From: Pelagivirga sediminicola
GTDB lineage: Bacteria > Pseudomonadota > Alphaproteobacteria > Rhodobacterales > Rhodobacteraceae
DNA length: 64,000 nucleotides
NCBI RefSeq assembly: GCF_003072125.1
Contig: NZ_QCYH01000001.1
Location: forward strand, 372,001-436,000
Direction: 5' to 3'
Shown: positions 36,521-43,898 of the stretch, in pieces
Layout of the letters: each line of letters opens with the position of its first letter
Position numbering within the stretch: position 1 is the first letter of the stretch
Program-made: the position numbers and the translations under genes
Notes under the pieces: generated by a model
Seen by the model: only the letters and a program-made list of their open reading frames with translations
Databases searched by the model: none
What the model was told of the DNA's origin: nothing

Positions 36521-37978
36521 ATGGCAACAGAGCTCAAGAACATCTCGGAAATCCGCCGTCATTTTCACCGCAACGAGGATCCGATCTATTTCATCTCGGC
36601 CACCAACTTCAACCTTCTCGGCCTCGACGAGTGGTGCAAGAATTTCAAATATATCAGCTATATCGACTGCTATGGCGGCAAGCACCCCAACACCTTCGTG
36701 CCCTCCGAGCAGCCGCATGCCGAATTCCAGTCGATCGAGGATATCAACAACTACCTTTTGCAGCACAAGGAAGTGATCGACCTGATCAAGCGGCGCGGCG
36801 GCAAGCCGAAATTCGTGTTCCTGATGTTCGATGAGGAAACCGAGCGTCTGTCCAAGGAGCTGGGCGCCGATGTCTGGTTCCCCAAGGCCAAGCTGCGCCA
36901 GAAGATGGACAACAAGATCGAGACGGTCCGCATCGGCAACAAGGCCGGTGTGCCCTCGGTGCCCAATACGCTGAGCGTGGTCGAAAGCTATGACCACCTG
37001 AAGGAGGTTTGCGACAAGGCGGGTCTTGGTCACGATCTGGTCCTGCAATCGGCCTATGGCGACAGCGGGCACACCACGTTCTTCATCAAGTCGGCGGCCG
37101 ATTTCAGGCGCCACGAGCATGAGATCGTCGGCCAAGGCGAGATCAAGATCATGAAGCGGATCGACTGCCGCGGCTCGGCCATCGAGGCTTGCGCAACCCG
37201 CGAAGGCACCATCGTCGGACCGCTGATGACCGAGCTGGTCGGCTTCAAGGAGTTGACGCCCTATCGCGGCGGCTGGTGCGGGAACGAGATTTTCAGCACC
37301 GCCTTCCCGCCGAAAGTGCGCCAGAAGGCACGCGAGCTGACCTTCAAATTCGGCGAGCAGCTGCGCAAGGAGGGCTATCGCGGCTATTTCGAGCTGGATT
37401 TCCTGATCGACAAGAAAACCGGCGATATCTGGCTGGGCGAGCTGAACCCGCGCATCACCGGCGCGTCATCAATGACCAACCACGCGGCCTTTGCGCATGC
37501 CGACGCGCCCTTGTTCCTGTTCCACCTTCTGGAATTCTCCAAGAAGAAATTCAGTCTGGATATCAAGGAGCTGAACAACCGCTGGGCCGACCCCAAGATG
37601 ATCGATTCGTGGTCCCAGATGGTCATCAAGCATACCGATGATACCGTCGACATCGCCACCGACGTGCCGGAAACGGGCATCTACCGCATGCGCGAGGATG
37701 GCAGCATCGATTTCAACCGCTTCGATTATCACCGCCGCGCGGTCGAGTCCGAAAGCGAGGCGTTCTTCCTGCGCATCCTGCAGCCCGGCGATTACCGCTA
37801 TGAGGGCGCCGATATCGGCATTCTGGTCACGCGCGGGCGCTCGATGACCAATGGCTTCAAGCTGACCGAGCGGAGCAAGCGCTGGATCCATGGCATCAAG
37901 AAGGGTGTGCATGGGCGCCCCATGCCGACCGCCGAGGCCGGGCCCGCGCTGGCCGATCCTGCGTTCAAGATCCTCTAG
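36521..37978 (+). CDS. ATP-grasp ligase, third gene of the unknown-product operon
   Basis: 485-aa ATP-grasp enzyme, often labelled biotin-carboxylase-like, but it lacks the BC C-terminal domain signature and any biotin partner. The nucleotide-binding core shows LVLQSAYGDSGHTTFFI (glycine-rich loop) and the metal-binding set Glu291/Asp293 (GYFELDFLID) plus Glu307 and Asn309 (LGELNPRITG). The C-terminal ~150 residues form an extra domain I do not recognise. The family joins a carboxylate to an amine through an acyl phosphate; a decarboxylase-derived amine is a natural acceptor here. GGGAG lies about 10 nt before ATG 36521. The following gene starts 5 nt after the stop. Confidence 0.85.
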   Translation: MATELKNISEIRRHFHRNEDPIYFISATNFNLLGLDEWCKNFKYISYIDCYGGKHPNTFVPSEQPHAEFQSIEDINNYLLQHKEVIDLIKRRGGKPKFVFLMFDEETERLSKELGADVWFPKAKLRQKMDNKIETVRIGNKAGVPSVPNTLSVVESYDHLKEVCDKAGLGHDLVLQSAYGDSGHTTFFIKSAADFRRHEHEIVGQGEIKIMKRIDCRGSAIEACATREGTIVGPLMTELVGFKELTPYRGGWCGNEIFSTAFPPKVRQKARELTFKFGEQLRKEGYRGYFELDFLIDKKTGDIWLGELNPRITGASSMTNHAAFAHADAPLFLFHLLEFSKKKFSLDIKELNNRWADPKMIDSWSQMVIKHTDDTVDIATDVPETGIYRMREDGSIDFNRFDYHRRAVESESEAFFLRILQPGDYRYEGADIGILVTRGRSMTNGFKLTERSKRWIHGIKKGVHGRPMPTAEAGPALADPAFKIL

Positions 37979-37983
37979 CCTGC

Positions 37984-38973
37984 GTGCGACTGAACTGGCG
38001 CGCCATATCCGAGGACGGGCCCGGTCCGACATGGGCCGGGCTGTTCGCCGAATACTGGCCCGACTACCATCGCTGGTGGGCGCGCGAGGGGCCGGAGGCG
38101 CGGCCCGGCTATCTGGACAGCCGCAAGGCGCTGCGCGCGCATATGCCCGAACTGGTCGGGCTCTATGACCGGCTGTGCGATCTGGCGGGCGGCACCGATC
38201 ACGCGGCGCGGTTTCTCAGCTTCTACTGCCCGCCGCCTTACCTTTCATCCTGCAGCCAGGCACTCTGGCCCGGGGCCGAGCCGTTGCTGGTGCGCAATTA
38301 CGACTATTCGGCCAAGGCGTTCGACAGCCTTGTGCTGCGCAGCAACTGGCAGGGCCGCGCGGTGATGGGCACATCCGACGGGCTGTGGGGGCTGGTGGAC
38401 GGAATCAACGATGCGGGGCTGGCCGTGTCGCTGACCTTCGGCGGGCGGCGCGTGGTGGGCGACGGGTTCGGTGTGCCGCTGATCCTGCGCTATGTGCTGC
38501 AGACCTGCGACACCGCCGAGCAGGCAGGCCGCGTGCTGGCCCGCGTGCCGACGCATATGAGCTATAACGTCACCGTGGTGGACGCGCGGCGCCGGTTCCT
38601 GACCGCGCTGATGGCCCCCGATCGCCCGGCGGTCATCACCCATCAGGCCGTCGCCACCAACCACCAGGACCGGGTGGAATGGGCCAGCCACGCGCGATTC
38701 ACCGAAACGGTCGAGCGCGAGCGCTATCTGCTGCGCCGCCTGACCCTGCATGTCGAGCCGCAGGAGAAATTCATCGGCGCATTTTTGCGCCCGCCGCTCT
38801 ATTCGCCGCGCTTCGATGAGGGCTTCGGCACGCTTTACACGGCCGTTTACCGCCCCCGGCGCCGCCAGATGGAGCTGCGCTGGCCGCGCGCCCGCTGGCC
38901 GCTGGATCTGCATGATTTCCGCGAGGATATGCGCGTGATCTATACGCCCGACGGGACGCCGGCGGCGAAGTGA
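37984..38973 (+). CDS. C45-family (acyl-CoA:6-APA acyltransferase-like) Ntn hydrolase
   Basis: 329-aa protein with the core of autoprocessing C45/choloylglycine-type N-terminal-nucleophile enzymes. The candidate nucleophile is Cys90 in YLSSCSQALW, followed by PLLVRNYDYS (the conserved RNxD block) and GLWGLVDGINDAGLAVSLTF. Cleavage before Cys90 would yield alpha (~89 aa) and beta chains. Relatives transfer or hydrolyse acyl groups on amines or peptides, such as isopenicillin N acyltransferase. Start GTG 37984 lies only 5 nt after the ATP-grasp stop, which indicates coupling; the next in-frame Met (38031) would remove 16 residues. No signal peptide, so it should be cytoplasmic. Confidence 0.82.
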   Translation: MRLNWRAISEDGPGPTWAGLFAEYWPDYHRWWAREGPEARPGYLDSRKALRAHMPELVGLYDRLCDLAGGTDHAARFLSFYCPPPYLSSCSQALWPGAEPLLVRNYDYSAKAFDSLVLRSNWQGRAVMGTSDGLWGLVDGINDAGLAVSLTFGGRRVVGDGFGVPLILRYVLQTCDTAEQAGRVLARVPTHMSYNVTVVDARRRFLTALMAPDRPAVITHQAVATNHQDRVEWASHARFTETVERERYLLRRLTLHVEPQEKFIGAFLRPPLYSPRFDEGFGTLYTAVYRPRRRQMELRWPRARWPLDLHDFREDMRVIYTPDGTPAAK

Positions 38974-39001
38974 GTGCAGCGCGCACCGGGCGTGTTGCGC
39001 C

Positions 39002-40003
39002 CTACCACCGCTTGCGAAACTTGCCCGGCGCCGTATCGAACTTGGCCTTGAACGCGCGGGCAAACGCCGAGGTGCCGCCAAAGCCGGTGGCGGCGGCGAT
39101 CTCGGCGATGGGCAGGTCCGTCTCGCTCAGCAGCGAATAGGCGCGGGCCAGCCGCATGTCGGTGTAATAGCGCCGCGGGCTGAGGCCGGTATGCTGCGCG
39201 AAACTGCGCTCCAGCTGGCGCTTGGAAATGCCGACCTCGCCCGCGATCGCCTCGACGCCCAGCGGCTCTTCCAGATTGACCTGCATCAGACGCATCGCCG
39301 CGATCAGATGCCGGTTGCGGCTGCCGATCACGGCCGAGCGGGCGGTCTTTTGCGGCATGTGCGTTGAATGGCTGCGCCCGTGCAGGCACATGTCCGACAC
39401 GACCAGCGCGAAATCATGGCCGTAATCATCCTCGATCACGCTCAGCATCAGGTCGGTCGACGCGGATCCGCCCGCCGCCGTCATCAGATCGCCGTCAACC
39501 TCGTAAAGGTTCGGCGTGGGAACCAGATCGGGGAAAGTCTCGACAAAGGAGGGCTGGTTTTCCCAGTGCAGCGTAAAGGTGCGCCCGCCCAGCAGCCCCG
39601 CCCGCGCCAGCGTGAAGGCGCCGGTGCAGATCGCGCCGACGGACGTGCCATGGGCCGCCTGCCGCGCCGCCCATTGCGTGACCGTGGCATCCACCGTCTC
39701 GCCCGGCTCGACGCCCGAGCAGATGAACGCGCGCGCCCCGCGGGCGGGCGTGCCCAGCGGCGCGTCGGGCACCAGCGACAGGTTGTTGGAGCACCGCACC
39801 GGCGCGCCGCCCGGCGTCATGGTGCGCCAGCGATAAAGCTCCTGCTGCGATATCTGGTTGGCCACGCGGAGCGGCTCGATCGCCGCCGAGAGCGCCAGCA
39901 TGGTCAGTTTCGGCAAGAGAACAAAGTCGAAGACGCAAGGTGCCGCGACCTTGGCGATCTTGAAGCTGACTGCGCCCTTGGGGATGTAATCGGAATAGGC
40001 CAT
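39002..40003 (-). CDS. GlxA-family AraC-type transcriptional regulator
   Basis: 333-aa regulator with an N-terminal DJ-1/PfpI-like amidotransferase fold (FVLLPKLTMLALSAAIEPLR near residue 30, and GAICTGAFTLARAG containing the family's nucleophile-position Cys) and a C-terminal AraC double HTH (VEAIAGEVGISKRQLERSF and IAEIAAATGFGGTSAFARAF). GlxA-type relatives with known roles control arginine (ArgR), glycine betaine/dimethylglycine (GbdR), sarcosine (SouR) and carnitine (CdhR) catabolism in Pseudomonas. It converges with the decarboxylase/ATP-grasp operon (28-nt gap) and lies near the betaine-type transporter, so it may control either one. No amidase function is expected. Confidence 0.9.
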   Translation of the reverse strand: MAYSDYIPKGAVSFKIAKVAAPCVFDFVLLPKLTMLALSAAIEPLRVANQISQQELYRWRTMTPGGAPVRCSNNLSLVPDAPLGTPARGARAFICSGVEPGETVDATVTQWAARQAAHGTSVGAICTGAFTLARAGLLGGRTFTLHWENQPSFVETFPDLVPTPNLYEVDGDLMTAAGGSASTDLMLSVIEDDYGHDFALVVSDMCLHGRSHSTHMPQKTARSAVIGSRNRHLIAAMRLMQVNLEEPLGVEAIAGEVGISKRQLERSFAQHTGLSPRRYYTDMRLARAYSLLSETDLPIAEIAAATGFGGTSAFARAFKAKFDTAPGKFRKRW

Positions 40004-40078
40004 CGCGTCCGTCCGTGGTTGCGCGTCAAATTAACACGCCGCCGCGGCAAGGCCCAGAGTGCATGACGCGCTCATGCC

Positions 40079-40858
40079 TCAGCCGTTCAACAGCTCCAGC
40101 AGCTGCGCGTGAAGCGCGGCGCCCGCCGCCGTCACCACCCGCCCGTCCGAGCCAAGGCTCAGCGCCCGCCCCTGCCAGTCGGTGATGACGCCGCCCGCGG
40201 CCTCGACCAGCGGGACGAGCGGCATGAAATCATAGGGCTCCAGCCCCATATCGGTCACCGCGTCGATCTGCCCGGCGGCAACCATTGCGTGCGGATAGCA
40301 GTCATAGGACATCCGCCGCGTGTAGCCCGCGCGGCAGAGCCGCGCGAAAAGCGCGGGATCGGCGGCATGTGTGCGCTCCGGCTCGTTCACGAACAGCAGC
40401 GCATCCTCCAGCCGCGTCGTGGCCCGCACGCTGATCGGCGCGCCGTTCCACGTGGCCGCGCCGCCGCGGATGCCCGCAAAGGTTTCGCCCAAGGCCGGCA
40501 TGCGCACGATCCCCACCTGCGGCACTCCGGCCTGCAAATGCCCGATCAACATCCCGAAGGCAGGGTAGCCCGTCAGAAAAAAGCGCGTGCCGTCAATCGG
40601 GTCGATGATCCAGGCCGGGCCGTCCAGCGAGCCTTGGGTGCCGAACTCCTCGCCAAAGACGCCGTGACCGGGAAACGCGTGGGCCAACGCCGCACGAATA
40701 GCGGTCTCGGTCTCGCGGTCGGCGATGGTGACGGGGCTGTTGTCGCCGTCATCCTTCGTCTCGATCCCCAGACCGCCCTGCCGGAAATACCGCATCGGCA
40801 CGGCGCTGGCCGCTTCGGCAATACGTGCGGCGGTGTTTGCGATATCGTTCAGGCTCAT
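40079..40858 (-). CDS. Inositol-monophosphatase-family phosphatase (HisN-like)
   Basis: 259-aa Mg-dependent phosphatase of the IMPase superfamily. Metal ligands are visible: FGEEFG (Glu), WIIDPIDGTRFF (the DPIDGT signature) and a late Asp in LEPYDFMPLVPLVEAAGG. The KDDGDNSPVTIADRETE segment and overall pattern resemble HisN-type histidinol-phosphate phosphatases. It overlaps the deoR-like gene by 4 nt (ATGA), so the two are co-translated, which favours a phosphorylated metabolite sensed by that regulator as substrate over histidine biosynthesis. There are no other his genes nearby. Confidence 0.88.
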   Translation of the reverse strand: MSLNDIANTAARIAEAASAVPMRYFRQGGLGIETKDDGDNSPVTIADRETETAIRAALAHAFPGHGVFGEEFGTQGSLDGPAWIIDPIDGTRFFLTGYPAFGMLIGHLQAGVPQVGIVRMPALGETFAGIRGGAATWNGAPISVRATTRLEDALLFVNEPERTHAADPALFARLCRAGYTRRMSYDCYPHAMVAAGQIDAVTDMGLEPYDFMPLVPLVEAAGGVITDWQGRALSLGSDGRVVTAAGAALHAQLLELLNG

Positions 40859-41631
40859 GGATCTGCCACCTCTATCTGCGTGCCCCACTCTGCCGCGGCC
40901 GCCGCCAGATCGGCGGGCGGGGCGGCATCCGTCACCAGCGCGTCGATCAGCGACGGATCGCACAGCGTGATCGGCGCCGCGCGGCCAAACTTGGCCGAAT
41001 CCGCCGCCACCATGCGCCGCGCGGCGCCCGACAGGATCGCGCGTGAAAAATTCGCCTCTTCGAGATCGAACAGCAAGAAGCCGTCCCGCGCGGTGATGCC
41101 TGCGGTCGACAGCACGGCAAGGTCCGTCTTGAACCTCAGCGCGAAATCCATCGCCTCGGCGCCGAACGCACCGCCATCATGGGCCCGCAGCGCGCCGCCG
41201 GCCATGTAGACCTGATTGCCGCCGCGCGTGGCCAGCTTGTAGGCGACCGACACCGAATTGGTCACCACCAGAAGGCCCGAATGATCGCGCAGCGCGTCGG
41301 CAATGTAGCTGGTCGTGCTGCCCACATCCAGAAACAGCGAACTGCCGTCGGGGATCTGCGTCGCCACGTGGCGCGCGATGCGCTGCTTGGCGTCCGGCGC
41401 AATGCGCAGGCGATGCTGAAAATCGCCCTCCCCGCCCTCATCGGCCAGCCGAGCGCCGCCATGCATCTTGTCGACAAGGCCCGCATCCGCCAGCCGCTTG
41501 AGATTGCGGCGCACGGTCTCTTCGCTGACGTTCAGATCAGCCGCCAGCCGCTGCACCCGCAGCGAGCCGCCCGCGCGGCGCAGCGCGTCCAGGATTTCCT
41601 GCTGTCGGTGGGTGGGAGGGGCGCTGTCCAT
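40855..41631 (-). CDS. DeoR/GlpR-family transcriptional repressor
   Basis: 258-aa DeoR-type regulator: N-terminal HTH (RQQEILDALRRAGG...LNVSEETVRRNLKRL) and a C-terminal sensor domain with the phosphate-ester-binding block FLDVGSTTSYIADAL, a TNSVSVA block and a GGALRAHDGGAFG segment. Family members usually respond to phosphorylated sugars or polyols. It diverges from proX across 211 nt that contain an AT-rich repeat array, the probable operator. Downstream on the same message is an IMPase-family phosphatase; on the other side a kinase gene ends the proXVW run, so a phosphorylated intermediate as inducer is an attractive inference. Confidence 0.92.
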   Translation of the reverse strand: MDSAPPTHRQQEILDALRRAGGSLRVQRLAADLNVSEETVRRNLKRLADAGLVDKMHGGARLADEGGEGDFQHRLRIAPDAKQRIARHVATQIPDGSSLFLDVGSTTSYIADALRDHSGLLVVTNSVSVAYKLATRGGNQVYMAGGALRAHDGGAFGAEAMDFALRFKTDLAVLSTAGITARDGFLLFDLEEANFSRAILSGAARRMVAADSAKFGRAAPITLCDPSLIDALVTDAAPPADLAAAAAEWGTQIEVADP

Positions 41632-41730
41632 GAGGCGTCATGGCCTTTCCGGCGATGGTCGGGATCGGCGTTCCGTTCGCATTCTTGCGCGCCCGGCACA
41701 AGCCGGTTTTGACATGCCCGCCCACCAACT

Positions 41731-41780
41731 ACAACATAAACCCACATTAAATGTTGCTTTATGTTGTTTTATGCGGTTGA
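41731..41780. promoter_or_regulatory. Probable DeoR-type operator array
   Basis: ACAACATAAA (41731-41740) and TTTATGTTGT (41758-41767) form a perfect 10-nt inverted repeat. Overlapping the right arm, three 10-nt units follow in tandem: ATGTTGCTTT, ATGTTGTTTT and ATGCGGTTGA (41751-41780). This AT-rich patch stands out in the GC-rich intergenic region between the divergent DeoR-type gene and proX. Helical-turn-spaced repeats are typical of DeoR-family sites. A TTGACT at 41777-41782 could serve as a -35 element for proX. Confidence 0.6.
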
Positions 41781-41842
41781 CTTAAGGGCAGAAGGCCGCG
41801 CCCGCCCGAATGAGGTGCGGCCCATATCCCAGGGAGCCCATC

Positions 41843-42778
41843 TTGAAACATATCGCCATGTCCGCCGCTCTGGCCGCCCTTGCCACCGCCCCCGCGCTTG
41901 CCGAGGTCGAAAGCCAGGACCCCATCCGCCTGACTACCCATGACTGGACCGGCCAGATCGTCAACGCCACCATCCTGCAGGACGTGCTGGAGAAGGCCGG
42001 CTACAACACCGAGCTGGTTCAGGCCGATTACATCGCGCAGTTTGCGGGGCTCAAGACGGGCGATCTACATGTTGCCGTCGAAATGTGGGAAACCACCGGC
42101 CGCGAGGCGATGGACGAGGCCGTTGCGACCGGCAATGTCGTCAATATGGGCGAAGGCGGTCTCGTCGCGATCGAGGAATGGTGGTATCCTTCCTACATGG
42201 AGGATCGCTGCCCCGGCCTGCCGAATTGGGAGGCGCTGAAGGATTGCGCGTCCGAATTCGCCACCTCCGAAACGGCGCCGATGGGCCGTTATCTGGGCGG
42301 GCCCGTCACATGGGGCGGCTTTGACGAGGAACGCGTCGAGGCGCTGGGGCTGGATTTCGAGGTGGTTCACGCCGGCACCGATGCCGCGCTTTTCGCCGAG
42401 CTGGAATCGGCCTACCAGCGCGAGGCGCCGATCATCCTGTGGGTCTACACGCCGCACTGGGCCAGCGTGAAATATGACGGCAAGTTCATCGAATTCCCGC
42501 CCTATTCCAAGGAATGCTACGAGGATCCCGCCGCCAGCGTGAACCCCGATGCCACCTATGACTGCGCCAAGCCGTCGGGCCCGATCTGGAAGGTCGCCTG
42601 GGCCGGGGTCGAGGAGAAATGGCCCGGCGCGGCCGAAATCATCCGCAACTATACCCTGACCAACGAAGAGATGAGCGCGATGGTCTCGGCCGTCGATCTG
42701 GACGGCAAGTCGATCGAGGCGGTGGCCGAGGAATGGATGGCCGCGAACGAGGAGAAGGTGGATGGCTGGATCAACTGA
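41843..42778 (+). CDS. proX: Glycine betaine/choline-type ABC transporter substrate-binding protein
   Basis: 311-aa periplasmic protein of the ProX/OpuAC family. Start TTG 41843 with AGGGAG at 41831-41836 (6-nt spacing) gives a compact signal peptide MKHIAMSAALAALATAPALAE; the nearest ATG is inside the signal peptide. The mature part contains several Trp/Tyr residues suitable for an aromatic box around a quaternary ammonium group (THDWTGQ, VEMWETTGRE, EEWWYPSYMED, WVYTPHWASV). Two Cys pairs may form disulfides. It opens the importer-kinase-dehydrogenase run; ligand candidates are betaine, choline, dimethylglycine or another N-methylated amine. Confidence 0.88.
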   Translation: MKHIAMSAALAALATAPALAEVESQDPIRLTTHDWTGQIVNATILQDVLEKAGYNTELVQADYIAQFAGLKTGDLHVAVEMWETTGREAMDEAVATGNVVNMGEGGLVAIEEWWYPSYMEDRCPGLPNWEALKDCASEFATSETAPMGRYLGGPVTWGGFDEERVEALGLDFEVVHAGTDAALFAELESAYQREAPIILWVYTPHWASVKYDGKFIEFPPYSKECYEDPAASVNPDATYDCAKPSGPIWKVAWAGVEEKWPGAAEIIRNYTLTNEEMSAMVSAVDLDGKSIEAVAEEWMAANEEKVDGWIN

Positions 42779-42866
42779 TCCTGCCCGAGCCGTCGCGGGG
42801 GCGCCCAGCCCCCGCATTTTCGCCTGACATATCCCCCGCCCCCCGCGGGCCGGTGACGAGGTGCCA

Positions 42867-43898
42867 ATGCCCCGCACACGCAAGCTGCTTTGCCGCAATG
42901 TCTGGAAGATCTACGGGCCCCAGGCCGCCGCGTTTCTGGCCCGCACGCCGGACCCCGATGATGCCGCCCTGCGCGAGGCGGGGCTGATCGGCGCCGTGCG
43001 CGCCGCCGATGTGGATATCCGCGAGGGCGAGATTTTCGTCATCATGGGGCTGTCGGGGTCCGGCAAGTCCACGCTGGTGCGCTGCCTGTCGCGGCTGGTC
43101 GAGCCGACGGGCGGCGAGATCCAGTTCGATGGCGAGGATCTGCTGGCAATGACGGAGGCGCAGCTGACGCAGCTGCGGCGGCGCAAGATCGGCATGGTGT
43201 TCCAGAACTTCGCGCTGCTGCCGCATCTGACGGTGTTGCAGAACGTCGCCTTTCCGCTGGACGTGCAGGGCGTGGATCGCCGCACCCGCGAGGCGCGCGC
43301 CCATGAGATGATCGAAATCGTCGGACTGAAGGGGCGCGAGGCGTATTTTCCCCGCCAGCTTTCGGGCGGGCAGCAACAGCGCGTCGGCATTGCCCGCAGC
43401 CTGGTGGGCGAGCCGGAGATCTGGTTCCTGGACGAGCCGTTCTCGGCGCTCGATCCGCTGATCCGGCGCGAGATGCAGGACGAATTCATGCGCCTTCAGG
43501 GACTTTTGAAGAAAACCATCGTCTTCATCACCCATGATTTCGACGAGGCGATCCGCCTTGCCGACCGGATTGCCGTGATGAAGGACGGGCGCATCGTGCA
43601 GACCGCCACCCCCGAAGAGCTGGTACTGAACCCAGCCACCGATTATGTCGCCGAATTCACCAAGCATATCCCGCGCGGCAAGGTTCTGACGCTGCGCGCG
43701 GTCATGGCGCCGCTGGGCCGCGGCCCTTACGCGGGCGATCTGGACGCCGCGGTGCGCGTCGCCGATGCCGCCGACCGGATCGAGGCCGCCAACCTGCCCT
43801 TCCGCGTGATCGAGGATGGCGCGCCCATCGGCAGCATCGGCGCTGCCGCCGTTGTCGACGTGCTGATCGGACGGCCCCGCGTCCCGGCGGCTGAATGA
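42867..43898 (+). CDS. proV: ABC transporter ATP-binding protein, ProV-like
   Basis: 343-aa ATPase with Walker A GLSGSGKSTL, Q-loop MVFQNFALLPH, signature LSGGQQQRVGIARSL, Walker B IWFLDEPFSALD and the H-loop ITHDFDEA. The N-terminus contains the QAAAFLARTPDPDDA-type insertion seen in ProV/OpuAA. The C-terminal tail (~80 residues) is shorter than the tandem CBS domains of E. coli ProV, so ionic-strength gating may be altered. ATG 42867 is preferred over GTG 42861 by its spacing to GAGG. The stop overlaps proW (ATGA). Confidence 0.92.
   Translation: MPRTRKLLCRNVWKIYGPQAAAFLARTPDPDDAALREAGLIGAVRAADVDIREGEIFVIMGLSGSGKSTLVRCLSRLVEPTGGEIQFDGEDLLAMTEAQLTQLRRRKIGMVFQNFALLPHLTVLQNVAFPLDVQGVDRRTREARAHEMIEIVGLKGREAYFPRQLSGGQQQRVGIARSLVGEPEIWFLDEPFSALDPLIRREMQDEFMRLQGLLKKTIVFITHDFDEAIRLADRIAVMKDGRIVQTATPEELVLNPATDYVAEFTKHIPRGKVLTLRAVMAPLGRGPYAGDLDAAVRVADAADRIEAANLPFRVIEDGAPIGSIGAAAVVDVLIGRPRVPAAE

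Noticed and set aside
36521..37978. Biotin carboxylase
   Set aside because: The ATP-grasp core is present, but there is no biotin carboxyl carrier or carboxyltransferase gene and no BC C-terminal signature.
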